Positions 51,869-60,627 of a stretch of 64,000 nucleotides of DNA are shown here, piece after piece (positions within the stretch are counted from its first letter, which is position 1; every line of letters begins with the position of its first letter). The notes beneath the pieces are model-generated. The model was not told the DNA's origin, made no database searches, and saw only the letters and a list, made by a program, of their open reading frames with translations. The stretch lies in the NCBI RefSeq assembly GCF_028736035.1, contig NZ_CP117866.1, positions 5,580,001 to 5,644,000 of the forward strand, read 5' to 3'. Origin of the DNA: Streptomyces sp. T12 (GTDB taxonomy: Bacteria > Actinomycetota > Actinomycetes > Streptomycetales > Streptomycetaceae). Position numbers and translations under genes: made by a program.

Positions 51869-53221
51869 ATGGGAATGAACTGGGGGATGAGGATGGCTCC
51901 GCGTGCAGCACGTCATCGGCGTGCGGTGAAGCGTCGTGTTCTTGCCGGGGTTTCCGCCGCCGCGGCTGCCGGGATCGCGGTCACCGCGACGATGGCCATG
52001 AACGCCGAGGCTGCGTGGACGTCGACGTGGAACGTGTCGGCCTCCGGCTGGACCCCTGACGATTCCCCCACGGTGTCGGTCGACCGGCAGGGCGACGCCC
52101 TGCTGGCCTGGAATGCCTGCGACCTGTCGACGCCGGGCTGCTACTACCGGATCCAGACCAGAGTGAAGACCGCGAGCGGTACGGTGACGGCGATCCGCAC
52201 CCTGTCACCCGACGGTGCCGCGCCGTCCTGGCCGGAGGCCGCCTCCGACGACACCGGCGACTCGGCGGTGGTCTGGCAGCAGGACAGCCAGGTCGTGGGC
52301 CGCCGGGTCGCGGCCTCCGGCAGCCTCGTCGGACCGCTGCAGAAGCTGTCCACGTCGGCGCCCGCGACGACCCCGGTGGTCGCCGTGACCCCGGGCGGCA
52401 CCGCGATGGCGGCCTGGACGGAGATCCGCGACGGAAGCTGGTACGCGGTCGCCCGCCGTATCAAGCTCGACGGCACGCTCGGCACGCCCATCACGCTCGG
52501 CTCGGGCTCGGCGGAGAAGCCGGCCATCGGCGTGGACCGCAGCGGCCAGTTCGTCGTCGCCTGGGCGCGCGCCTCGGACGTCGTGGCCAGGCGGATCACG
52601 TCGACGTCCGTCTCCTCGACGAAGGTGCTCACCTCGCCGATCGCGTCGTACGGCGGTTTCGGCATGGTGCGGGTCGGCGTGGACCGGGACGGCGACGCCG
52701 TCATCACCTACCACTCCGGCGGCGGCGCCCGCTCGCAGGTCTGGGCCTCCCGCTGGAGCCGCACCGGCACCCTGGGGTCTCCCCTGCGCATTTCGGCCTC
52801 CACGGACAACGTGGGCTTCCACCACGCCCTGGCGACCGACCTCGACGGCGACTCGATGATCGTGTGGACCCGCTACAACAGCACCGGCAAGCTCGAGTTG
52901 CTCGGCCGCCGCCTGTCCGCGGCCGGTGCCCGGGGCGCCGTCACCGGCCTGGGGCTGGGCGACCGCCCCGATCTGGCCCTCGACGACGACGGCGACGGCA
53001 TGCTGGTCTTCCACACGGTCGTCCCCAAATCGACGCCCCCGTACAGCTACACCAAGACCAGCGCCCGCCTGATCAGCCGTTCCGGCACCTTCGGCACCAC
53101 GAAGACACTCACGTCGGACGGCCGGGTACCCCAGGTCGACACCCGCCCGACGTCCCGGTTCACGGTGATCTGGCAGCAGGAGAGCTTCCCGTACACGATC
53201 AAGTCGGTCACCGGTCCCTGA
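51869..53221 (+). CDS. Secreted beta-propeller-like repeat protein
   Basis: 450 residues with an Arg-rich N-terminus and signal peptide (GVSAAAAAGIAVTATMAMNA, cleaved after AEA). The mature chain consists of about seven repeats of a four-stranded unit with the recurring pattern (V/I)-D-x-D-G-D-x-x-(V/I)-x-W, e.g. VSVDRQGDALLAWNACD, GVDRSGQFVVAWARASD, GVDRDGDAVITYHS, ATDLDGDSMIVWTRYN and ALDDDGDGMLVFH, implying Asp-rich metal-binding blades. No enzyme motif is seen. It is followed by a smaller secreted protein gene 88 bases downstream, perhaps functionally linked. Confidence 0.8.
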   Translation: MGMNWGMRMAPRAARHRRAVKRRVLAGVSAAAAAGIAVTATMAMNAEAAWTSTWNVSASGWTPDDSPTVSVDRQGDALLAWNACDLSTPGCYYRIQTRVKTASGTVTAIRTLSPDGAAPSWPEAASDDTGDSAVVWQQDSQVVGRRVAASGSLVGPLQKLSTSAPATTPVVAVTPGGTAMAAWTEIRDGSWYAVARRIKLDGTLGTPITLGSGSAEKPAIGVDRSGQFVVAWARASDVVARRITSTSVSSTKVLTSPIASYGGFGMVRVGVDRDGDAVITYHSGGGARSQVWASRWSRTGTLGSPLRISASTDNVGFHHALATDLDGDSMIVWTRYNSTGKLELLGRRLSAAGARGAVTGLGLGDRPDLALDDDGDGMLVFHTVVPKSTPPYSYTKTSARLISRSGTFGTTKTLTSDGRVPQVDTRPTSRFTVIWQQESFPYTIKSVTGP

Positions 53222-53243
53222 CCGGTCCCTGACCGGTCCCTGA
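53211..53243. repeat. 11-bp tandem repeat across a stop codon (CCGGTCCCTGA x3)
   Basis: Three perfect copies of CCGGTCCCTGA plus a partial fourth. The first copy contains the stop codon of the propeller protein gene. Expansion or contraction would leave the coding sequence intact. Confidence 0.85.
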
Positions 53244-53309
53244 CCGGCCTCAACTGCCCCGCTGCTTCCGCTCGGCGGGTTCCCACTCTTCCCTCCGTGA
53301 AGGAGACAC

Positions 53310-54113
53310 ATGCGCAAGCGCGCTGCCTTTGCTCTGCTCGGTGCGGTCGCCGCGCTGGCCGGCTTCGCCGCCCCCGGTGCCTACGGCGACGAGACCCAGA
53401 CCGACGTCCAGATCAGCAACGTCACCTTCGACGGTGGCAAGAACATCGTGGTCGGTCTCTACGCCAAGACGGTCACCGTCTCCGGGACCTTCACCCACCC
53501 CTCGGGCATCCAGGACGCGGATTTCGTCCTGTGGCGCGGACCGGACGGCGCGAACCCCTACGAGACGTACGACGACCGCATCGTGTCGGACCAGTACTAC
53601 TCCCATGCGGACTGCGTCGCCTCGAGTGCCACCACCTCCACCTGCTCGCAGACGATCCCCCTCGAACCGGACTGGAAGTACGGCGGCACCGCGCTCACCA
53701 ACGCCCACGCCGGCACCTGGAAGGTCAGTGTGCAGGGGGTGGCCAATGACGACAGCTGGACGCACACGCCGAACTACTCCACGACCCGTCTGCAGCGGCA
53801 GTCCAAGCTCACCGTGAACGCTGGCCCGGAGCCGGTGGCCAAGGGCAAGACCCTCACTGTCACCGGCAAGCTCACCCGGGCCGACTGGGACAACCTCGAC
53901 TACCGGGGTTACACCAACCAGCCGGTCAGACTGCAGTTCCGCAAGGCCGGCACTACGACCTACACGACCATCAAGACCGTGTACACCTCCAGCACCGGCA
54001 CCCTGACGACCACGATCGCCGCGTCCGAAGACGGCTACTGGCGCTGGGACTTCGCAGGCACCTCCACCACCCCGGCCGTCAAGGCGACCGGCGACTTCGT
54101 GGACGTGCAATAG
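53310..54113 (+). CDS. Secreted Ig-like protein
   Basis: 267 residues with a clear signal peptide (MRKRAAFALLGAVAALAGFA, cleaved after AYG). Two beta-sandwich-like halves: QISNVTFDGGKNIVVGLYAK to about 150, and LTVNAGPEPVAKGKTLTVTG onward, which resembles Ig-like domains of Streptomyces secreted calcium-binding proteins. One likely disulfide (DCVASS with STCSQT). GAAGGAG lies 7 bases before the ATG. Function unknown; it may work with the upstream propeller protein. Confidence 0.78.
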   Translation: MRKRAAFALLGAVAALAGFAAPGAYGDETQTDVQISNVTFDGGKNIVVGLYAKTVTVSGTFTHPSGIQDADFVLWRGPDGANPYETYDDRIVSDQYYSHADCVASSATTSTCSQTIPLEPDWKYGGTALTNAHAGTWKVSVQGVANDDSWTHTPNYSTTRLQRQSKLTVNAGPEPVAKGKTLTVTGKLTRADWDNLDYRGYTNQPVRLQFRKAGTTTYTTIKTVYTSSTGTLTTTIAASEDGYWRWDFAGTSTTPAVKATGDFVDVQ

Positions 54114-54173
54114 CCCGAACGTCGCACTCGACAACTCACGCTCGCCCGCTCGCCCGATCGCACGGCGACCACA

Positions 54174-54968
54174 TCAGCGCAGCGGGAAGCCGAAGGAGTG
54201 CCCCTGCTCTTTCAGCCACGGCAGGAGCTCGCGCAGGGCGGCCACGGTCTGGGAGCGGTCTCCACCCCCGTCGTGGAAGAGCAGGGTCGGCCCGTTGGAT
54301 ATCTCGCTCTTGACGGTGGCGACGATGGCGTTCGTGCCGGCGCGCTCGAAGTCCTTGGAGTCGATGTTCCAGCCGAGCGGCCGCATTCCACGGGACGCGG
54401 CGAGGTGCCGGCTGTAGGGGGTGAAGGCACCACCCGGGGCCCGGTAGTACAGCGGGCGGACGCCCCCGGACGCCTCGGTGATCATGCGTTCGGCGTCCAG
54501 GATCTGCTGTGACTGGTAGGCCTCGGCCTTGCGGTCCATGGTGACGTCGTGCGAAACGGTGTGGTCACAGAGCCGGTGCCCGGCCGCCACCACCGCCTTG
54601 ACCAGGTCCGGGTGGGCTTGAGCCTGCGTTCCCACCATGCAGAACGTGGCCTTCACACCGTTGTCCCGCAGCACCCGCAGCACCTGCGGTGTCCAGACCG
54701 GGTCCGGCCCGTCGTCGATGGTGATGTTGACGCTACGGCCGCCCCCATCCGAGGCATGCACGATCTCCGCCGATACAGGCGCCGTCTTTCGGCCCTGCGG
54801 CTGAGTGTGCGACTTGGCGGGAGGCGCCGAGACACCTGCTTGGGCGGGCTGTCCGCCGGTGGAACCGAGTTGCGCGTTCCAGAACGAGGCCATGGCAGCC
54901 ACCGCGGTCACCCCGAGCGCCGATGCGAGCACCTTGCCGTACCGTCCCCGTCCGCCACTTCGCACCAT
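54174..54968 (-). CDS. Secreted polysaccharide deacetylase (NodB domain), copy 2
   Basis: About 264 residues from ATG 54968, paralogous to the enzyme at 38086-38859 with near-identical catalytic segments: NITIDDGPDPVWTPQVLRV, GHRLCDHTVSHDVTMDRK, YYRAPGGAFTPYS, LGWNIDSKDFERAG and LLFHDGGGDRSQTV. The N-terminal anchor (ALGVTAVAAMASFWNAQLG) and the Gln/Pro-rich linker differ, so the duplication is not recent. A longer frame from 55061 begins inside the conserved upstream box and is unlikely to be the start. Confidence 0.92.
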   Translation of the reverse strand: MVRSGGRGRYGKVLASALGVTAVAAMASFWNAQLGSTGGQPAQAGVSAPPAKSHTQPQGRKTAPVSAEIVHASDGGGRSVNITIDDGPDPVWTPQVLRVLRDNGVKATFCMVGTQAQAHPDLVKAVVAAGHRLCDHTVSHDVTMDRKAEAYQSQQILDAERMITEASGGVRPLYYRAPGGAFTPYSRHLAASRGMRPLGWNIDSKDFERAGTNAIVATVKSEISNGPTLLFHDGGGDRSQTVAALRELLPWLKEQGHSFGFPLR

Positions 54969-55043
54969 GTCTTGTGTTCCTTGCCGTTCCTGTGGGGCCT
55001 GTGCGTCCGGCAAGAGGGGGGAAAGCGGCTGAGGGATCCGTCT

Positions 55044-55062
55044 GTTACCGATTACGGACAAT
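55044..55062 (-). promoter_or_regulatory. 19-base box upstream of deacetylase copy 2
   Basis: Minus-strand ATTGTCCGTAATCGGTAAC, matching the box upstream of copy 1 at 18 of 19 bases. The surrounding coding regions have diverged more, which suggests the box is under selection as a shared promoter or regulator site. Confidence 0.5.
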
Positions 55063-55209
55063 TCCGCCAGGACGCGTCGTCAGGCCGGTGGCACAACGGG
55101 GGCGGAACGAAGGGGGCGGAACGAACCTGCATCGCCTTCCAGACATCTCAAGGAGGGGCGCATGACGTGTGGGGACCGTGCGAGGTGACAAGAACCAAGG
55201 GGAGAAAGC

Positions 55210-56349
55210 GTGTCGGCCATCAGCAAGCGGATGCACCTGGTGCTGCTTGCCGCCTGGACCCTCCTGTGGTTCGCCGTGGTCCAGCCGCACGGGGGCTTCT
55301 CCTGGCACTATCTGCGTACGGGTGGGGAGTTGCTCTATGCGGGCTCGGGCAGGCCGGATGGCGGTCTGAACCTGTACGCCCACCACCCCGAACTGCAGAT
55401 GGGCCCCGTCAGCTTCCTGGCGGCGGGCCTGTTCAACCCCTTCCCCGAGTCCGTCGGGCAGTTCCTGGCCGTCGGCGTGATGTCCCTGCTCGGCCTGGTG
55501 ATCCTGGTGGTGGCAGGACGCAGCGCCGCCTGGCACTTCCTGGGCACCGGCACCAATCACCAGCGGCTGCGGCAGCGGGTGCTGATCGCGGGCCTCGCCT
55601 TCATCCCGATGTGGATCGAGGTCGCCGTCCGTTTCGGCCACCTCGACGACGTTCTGGCACTCTTCTTCACGGCCCTGGCCGTACGCGCCCTCACCCGCGG
55701 CAACGCTGCTGCGACGGGCATCTTCCTGGCCCTGGCCATGGACTCCAAACCGACCGCGCTGGCCTTCCTGCCGCTGCTGCTCGCACTGCCGCGAGGGCAG
55801 TGGCTGCGCGCGGGTCTGTGGTGCGCGGGTCTGGTCGCGCTCGTCTGGCTGCCGTTCCTCCTCGGTGCCCCGCAGTCGTTCGCCGCGGCCGAGTTCACCA
55901 TCCCCAACCAGCCCGCGTCCGCGCTGCGCTGGCTCGGCGTCGACGATCCGCAGACCCCTCCCTGGGACCGGCCCGCACAGGCCGCGGTGGGGCTGGCGCT
56001 GGGGTGCGTCGCGGTCTGGCGAGGCCGCTGGCCCGCCGTCGTCCTGCTCGGCGCCAACGCCCGGATCGCCCTGGATCCCAGCGTCTACACGTACTACACC
56101 GCCTCCGTCCTGCTGGGCACACTGCTGTGGGACGTGATCGGGCAGCGGCGCCTGGTGCCCTGGTGGAGCTGGATCGGGCTGATCACCCTGTACGGCGCGG
56201 TCTTCGTCGTTCCCGATGATGCGACCCGTGGCCTGATCCGCCTGGGCTTCGTCGTCGTATCCACCGCGTATGTCCTTTTGTGGCCCGTACGAGACCGGCG
56301 CCGGCGACGACTGCTGCTGCTCGGGCGGCAGCTTGGCCCCCGAAAGTAG
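55210..56349 (+). CDS. Polytopic membrane protein, GT-C glycosyltransferase-like
   Basis: 379 residues with about nine hydrophobic segments and a membrane-embedded layout like actinobacterial polyprenol-phosphate-dependent (DUF2029-type) mannosyltransferases. WHYLRTGGELLYAGSG near the N-terminus and VAVRFGHLDDVLALFFTALA (acidic pair HLDD after helix 3-4) are suggestive of the GT-C acidic motif, and MDSKPTALAFLPLLLALPRG is typical of this group. It may transfer a sugar from a polyprenol carrier outside the membrane. It starts at GTG 55210 with GGGGAGAA upstream. Family assignment is moderate. Confidence 0.65.
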   Translation: MSAISKRMHLVLLAAWTLLWFAVVQPHGGFSWHYLRTGGELLYAGSGRPDGGLNLYAHHPELQMGPVSFLAAGLFNPFPESVGQFLAVGVMSLLGLVILVVAGRSAAWHFLGTGTNHQRLRQRVLIAGLAFIPMWIEVAVRFGHLDDVLALFFTALAVRALTRGNAAATGIFLALAMDSKPTALAFLPLLLALPRGQWLRAGLWCAGLVALVWLPFLLGAPQSFAAAEFTIPNQPASALRWLGVDDPQTPPWDRPAQAAVGLALGCVAVWRGRWPAVVLLGANARIALDPSVYTYYTASVLLGTLLWDVIGQRRLVPWWSWIGLITLYGAVFVVPDDATRGLIRLGFVVVSTAYVLLWPVRDRRRRRLLLLGRQLGPRK

Positions 56350-56360
56350 CTATACATCCT

Positions 56361-57170
56361 ATGTTCCAGTGGCTGTTCGTTGAAGGCTGGTGGACCTGGT
56401 ACTCATTGCGCGACCTCGGGGATCTGGCAGGCCATGGCGACGGTCCGGGCGAGGTCGAGGCCATCAACAGGGTTGACCTGCTCACCCGGTACATGAACGA
56501 CTACCGTTTCTTCCTCCAGAAGATCGGCAACTCGCAGGACATGATCGACCTTGAGCCTGATTTCTGGGGCTATGTTCGGTCGCTCGGCGATCCGCACCAG
56601 GTTGCCGCGAAGGTCTCGAGCGCAAATCCGACGGATTGCGGATCGCAGGAGAACAGCGCCGCCGGACTCTCCCGCTGCCTGATGGCGATGGCGCACAAAT
56701 ATGCGCCGAACACCACCGTGGGGTTCCACCTTTCCTGCTGGGACTGGCAGAACAACACACAGGGATGCGCCAAGGACTACGCGAACCTCGGGGCGAAGGA
56801 CGCCGACTTCCTGGTCGCCGATGTGTCGGACCGCGATGCGGGCTGGTACGCACAGCCGGCCCACGGCGGCTATGACAACTTCTGGACCGACCAGAAGGCC
56901 ACTGCCCAGCTGGGGTTTTACAAGACGATGGCCGAGTCCGTGGGCAAGCCGGTGGTCTTGTGGCAGATCCCCGTCGGCAACATGGCGCAGAACAACACCC
57001 TCAACCATTACAAGGACGACAAGGTGGACTGGTTCTTCGCGCACATGGACCAGGTGGCGAACGCGCATATCGCCGGCCTGCTGTTCGGCGCAGGGCATGG
57101 GGAACAGACATCGGTCGAGACCGACGGCGGAAACCTGATCAACAAGACGATCGCCTACTACAACTCGGGT
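56361..57170 (+). pseudogene. 5'-truncated, frameshifted secreted-enzyme relic
   Basis: The frame from ATG 56361 reads YMNDYRFFLQKIGNSQDMID, LEPDFWGYVRSLGDPHQVA, SANPTDCGSQENSAAGLSRC, VLWQIPVGNMAQNNTLNHYK and FGAGHGEQTSVETDGGNL. This is the catalytic-looking core of a secreted glycosidase-like family, but the signal peptide and first third are absent and there is no Shine-Dalgarno. At the 3' end, the frame leaves a natural YYNSG linker and continues only in another frame as STTTPATCPPAPTAG, indicating a frameshift. The frame then runs into the convergent endolysin gene. It is most likely a pseudogene. Confidence 0.6.
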
Positions 57171-57255
57171 CGACCACGACACCGGCGACATGCCCTCCTG
57201 CGCCGACGGCGGGGCGTGAGCGGCCGTACCTTCCGGAGGTACGCACCTCGTGGTT

Positions 57256-58179
57256 TCAGGAGAACAGCAGGCGCCAGGTCAGCGGGCCGGGGTTGCCGTC
57301 GGCGTCGCCGCGCAGTTCCTTTCGTGACTTCTGGAAGTCCCGTACGTTCAGCCGGTCCGCCTCGCCCCAGGTCCTGCTCGGGCCGACCTTGTAATGGTCG
57401 CCGAAGCCGCGCTTGACCAGCTGCTTGCCGAGCTGCAGGACGTACGCGTTCGAGGCCCCGGCCACGAAGTACTTGCGTCCCGGGAACGCGGGAACCTTCG
57501 GCTTGGCGGGTGTGGCGGGTGTGGTCGTCTCCGGGGTGTCGTCGTCCACGTCCAGCTCGGCCTTCGCGTACTTGGTGATCCTGGCGAAGTCGATCGCGCC
57601 GGGGTCGCCATGGACGTTCTCGGGCACGTGCATGTGCCCGCAGACTCCCCTGAAGTCCGCCCACTGCGCGCCCGTCAGCCGCTGGCCGCCGCTCCCGTAC
57701 GACGTGGGGTACGCGGGCCACGACTTCGGGCCGGACAGCGGTACGCCGTGTTCCTCGTGCACCCAGGCCAGGAAGCGGGCGACGCCCTGCAGTGCCCAGT
57801 CGGGGGCGTCCGGCCAGTAGATGTGCGCCTGGCCCGCGGTCTTCCACTTCGCGTGGGTCTTCGGGTCGCAGGTGCCGACCAGCTCGACCTGGCACACGTT
57901 CATGGTGTTCGTCTCGACGCCGCCCCGCAGATTGACCAGCGCCCGGGAGGAGGTCTCTATGTCGAAGTGCTGGTACCACTTCAGCTTCTTGGCGGCGAGG
58001 TCGGGGACCGCCGTCAGGTTCGGTGCGGAGGAGCCGCCGCCGTATCCGGGAAGGGTGCGGCCCTCCGTGGTGTGCAGGACGACGACATTGACCTGCATCG
58101 GGTCACCGCCGAAGTCGTCCTGGTACCAGTTCGCCCGGCTTGCGCCGGGATATCTCTGGGGGCCCGTCTTGGTGGCCAT
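57256..58179 (-). CDS. Phage-type endolysin: N-acetylmuramoyl-L-alanine amidase with binding domain
   Basis: 307 residues: an amidase_2-like domain (VNVVVLHTTEG with zinc His36, QAHIYWPDAPDWALQGVARF, and CGHMHVPENVHGDPGAIDF with the remaining zinc ligands), an acidic/Thr-rich linker (DDDTPETTTPATPAKP) and a C-terminal domain FVAGASNAYVLQLGKQLVKR to LTWRLLFS. The same layout is found in Streptomyces phage endolysins. There is no signal peptide, so it would need a holin or cell lysis to reach the wall. No other phage gene lies nearby, so it may be a prophage remnant or a domesticated lysin. Confidence 0.82.
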   Translation of the reverse strand: MATKTGPQRYPGASRANWYQDDFGGDPMQVNVVVLHTTEGRTLPGYGGGSSAPNLTAVPDLAAKKLKWYQHFDIETSSRALVNLRGGVETNTMNVCQVELVGTCDPKTHAKWKTAGQAHIYWPDAPDWALQGVARFLAWVHEEHGVPLSGPKSWPAYPTSYGSGGQRLTGAQWADFRGVCGHMHVPENVHGDPGAIDFARITKYAKAELDVDDDTPETTTPATPAKPKVPAFPGRKYFVAGASNAYVLQLGKQLVKRGFGDHYKVGPSRTWGEADRLNVRDFQKSRKELRGDADGNPGPLTWRLLFS

Positions 58180-58252
58180 CGCATACTCCTGGGTCGAGTG
58201 TGGGCCCGCTCGGTTCGGCGAGGCGGAGGTGGAGGTGGGGGAGAAGTGAGAG

Positions 58253-60292
58253 TCAGTGCCCTTGTCCCAGGGCGGATGGGCGGCTCCGGGCGGGGGCCGC
58301 GGCCGGGGCCATCGGGCCTGCCGCGCGCAGGTGCCGGGTCAGGCGCGCCGGGTCGGCACCGTCACGTCCCGCCAGCTCGCGGGCGAGTGCGGCGTGCCGA
58401 AGCTGTCGGGAGGACGGGGTCTGGGTGCTCAGTACCACGTCGCGGGGCAGCTCGGGCAACCGGTAGCGGCCGGTGCCACCCGCGAGGGGGTCCGCGTCCC
58501 AGACCAGGATCCGGGCGGTGACGGCGGCGTCGATCAACGGCAGCAGCTCGTCCGGTGCCAGACCCTGGACGTCGGCTAGGAGAGCGACGTCGAGCCATTC
58601 GCCGTCGGCGGCGGCGTAGGTGAGCATGGTCCGGGCCGCATCGGGCAGCTCGACCAGCCTCGCGTGCAGGAGATTGCGCACCGCGGCCGGTACCTGTGCC
58701 TGCGGCCCGGTGCGCTCGCCGGGTGGCAGCTTGAGCAGCTCGGCCAGGGCGAACGGGTGCCCCTCGGCACGCCGGTGCAGCGCTGCCACCTCCTCGGGCG
58801 GGACATCCTCGCCGCGCGCCGCGAGCAGCTCGGCCACGCCGTCTGCGGTCAGCGGCTCCAGGGTCAGCCAGGTCGCGCCGAGCAGGGCCAGGTCCGCGAG
58901 CAGCATGCTGGACACGGGGGCGTCGGGGTTGCGCAGGGTGCAGACGAAGAGGACGGGCGCCTCCCGCACCACGTTGGCGAGCCGCCTGAGCAGGCGGTGG
59001 AAGCCCTGCGGTGCCTGGTCGAGGTCGTCGACGACACACAGCGTGGGTGCCTGCGTGAGCTCATGGACGACCGTGCCGAGCGGGTCCTTCTGCGCGACCT
59101 CGTCCTGAGCGGAGTCGGTGCCGTCCTGCCGCAGCGCGTCCAGGAGCTGGACGGTCGGGCAGGTCTGGAAGACCCCGCGGTTCCCGCTGAGCGCCTGACC
59201 TCCCTTGGTGCGGGCGACGGTGAACCCGGCCGCCGCGGCCCGGGCGGACAGCTCCTCCACCAGCCGGGTCTTGCCGTACCCCTGCTCCCCGTTGACCACG
59301 GCCCACTGGGGGCGCCCCGCGGCCGCGGCCGACAGCAGGCCGACCAGTTGCGCGGTCTGCTCGCCGCGGCCCACGAAGGGGGTGGGGGCGGCAGGTCCTG
59401 GGTCCGGTTGCACACGCGCGGCGGTGAAGTCGGGGGCCGCAGGAAGGCCAGGAGGAGGACCAGGAGGAAGACCAGGAGGAAGACCAGGGGAAAGGCTCGC
59501 CCCGGACGAGGCCGTGGGAGGCGCGGCAGGCGTGCCGAGTACGCCGACATCGTGCCGCAGGATCGCGGTGTGCAGGTCCCTCAGCTGGGGGCTGGGGTCC
59601 AGGCCGAGCTCCGTGGCCAGCATGTGGCGGAACCGCTCGTACTGCCGCAGCGCCTCGACCGGCCGTCCCGCCGCGTACAGCGCCCGCATCAGCAGCGCCC
59701 AGGACGTCTCACGCAGCGGTGCCTTGAGTACGAGGCCCTCGGCGACGCCGATCGCCGGTTCCGTCTCGCCCTGCTGGACGAGGACGGCGGCCTGCAGCTC
59801 CCTGGCGTCGTGGAGGGCGCCGTCGAGCCTGGTGCGCTCGCGTATCGCGAAGGCGTGCTCGGCGGCCTCGGCCAGCGCCTCACCCCGCCACAGTGCGAGC
59901 GCCGCGTCGATCTCCTGCCGGGCGGCGGGGAGTTGCCGGCTCCGCAGCGCCTCGCGGGCCCTGGTCACGGACTCCTCGAAGAGCGTCGTGTCCCGTGCCT
60001 CGCGGGGAACCTTCAGGGCGTAGCCGGCCGGACCGCTGACCAGCAGGGCGGACCGGCCCTGCCGTACCGGATCGAGGACCGCGCGCAGTCGGCTGATGTG
60101 GGCGCGCACGGAGGAGGCGGCACCCGTCGGACGGTCCGTCGGCCACAGGTCGCGGCAGAGGGTGTGCTGCGAGACGGGGCGGCCGTCCTCGATGAGCAGG
60201 CGGACGAGAACCAACCGGCGCTGGCGGGGGCCCAGATCGAGGGAGGCTCCGCCCTTGATGACTTCGACGGGGCCGAGCACGCCGAACCGCAT
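58253..60292 (-). CDS. SARP-AAA ATPase transcriptional regulator
   Basis: About 679 residues from ATG 60292. N-terminal SARP winged helix (MRFGVLGPVEVIKGGASLDL, then RQRRLVLVRLLIEDGRPVSQ and SVRAHISRLRAVLDP), BTAD domain (EESVTRAREALRSRQLPAAR to LDPSPQLRDLHTAILR, about 90-250), a Pro/Gly/Leu repeat linker, then an ATPase domain with Walker A GEQGYGKT and a Walker B-like LCVVDDLDQAP. The C-terminus lacks the LuxR or TPR domains of larger relatives. It is expected to activate secondary-metabolite genes by binding direct repeats. Upstream in the gap to the next SARP gene is a perfect 12-base direct repeat. Its target cluster is not in the right part of this window. Confidence 0.88.
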   Translation of the reverse strand: MRFGVLGPVEVIKGGASLDLGPRQRRLVLVRLLIEDGRPVSQHTLCRDLWPTDRPTGAASSVRAHISRLRAVLDPVRQGRSALLVSGPAGYALKVPREARDTTLFEESVTRAREALRSRQLPAARQEIDAALALWRGEALAEAAEHAFAIRERTRLDGALHDARELQAAVLVQQGETEPAIGVAEGLVLKAPLRETSWALLMRALYAAGRPVEALRQYERFRHMLATELGLDPSPQLRDLHTAILRHDVGVLGTPAAPPTASSGASLSPGLPPGLPPGPPPGLPAAPDFTAARVQPDPGPAAPTPFVGRGEQTAQLVGLLSAAAAGRPQWAVVNGEQGYGKTRLVEELSARAAAAGFTVARTKGGQALSGNRGVFQTCPTVQLLDALRQDGTDSAQDEVAQKDPLGTVVHELTQAPTLCVVDDLDQAPQGFHRLLRRLANVVREAPVLFVCTLRNPDAPVSSMLLADLALLGATWLTLEPLTADGVAELLAARGEDVPPEEVAALHRRAEGHPFALAELLKLPPGERTGPQAQVPAAVRNLLHARLVELPDAARTMLTYAAADGEWLDVALLADVQGLAPDELLPLIDAAVTARILVWDADPLAGGTGRYRLPELPRDVVLSTQTPSSRQLRHAALARELAGRDGADPARLTRHLRAAGPMAPAAAPARSRPSALGQGH

Positions 60293-60627
60293 CGCGTGTC
60301 CATGACGTGAGTTCAACGGGCGGGCCACCTCCTGGGCGACATCAGGTTTTTGCACGCTACGCGATGGATGCGACGGCGAGCTCGGACAGCTGTCACTTTT
60401 TGCGCAGTCAACCAATGGTTCGATGCTCTGCTGTTGTCCCCGTGTTGTTCGCAGTGTTGTTCGCAACGCGCGCACGCCATCTCGTCGTTTCGAGGCTCGC
60501 CCTGCTCGTGCTGCCGGACAACAACGTGATGTCCATCAGCTGGCGGACCACCCGGCCGCCCGACGAGACCAGCAGCCTGGGTGGGGGGAGTGCCGTCAGG
60601 CGCTTGGCCTTGAAGTGCTCCTTGGCG
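60293..60627. promoter_or_regulatory. Gene-free region upstream of the SARP-AAA gene with a 12-bp direct repeat
   Basis: A 335-base gap without a credible gene. GTGTTGTTCGCA occurs twice with no spacer at 60442-60453 and 60454-60465, about 150-175 bases upstream of the SARP-AAA start. SARP proteins bind tandem direct repeats near the -35 region, so this could be an autoregulatory site or the target of the neighbouring AfsR-like protein. Confidence 0.45.
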
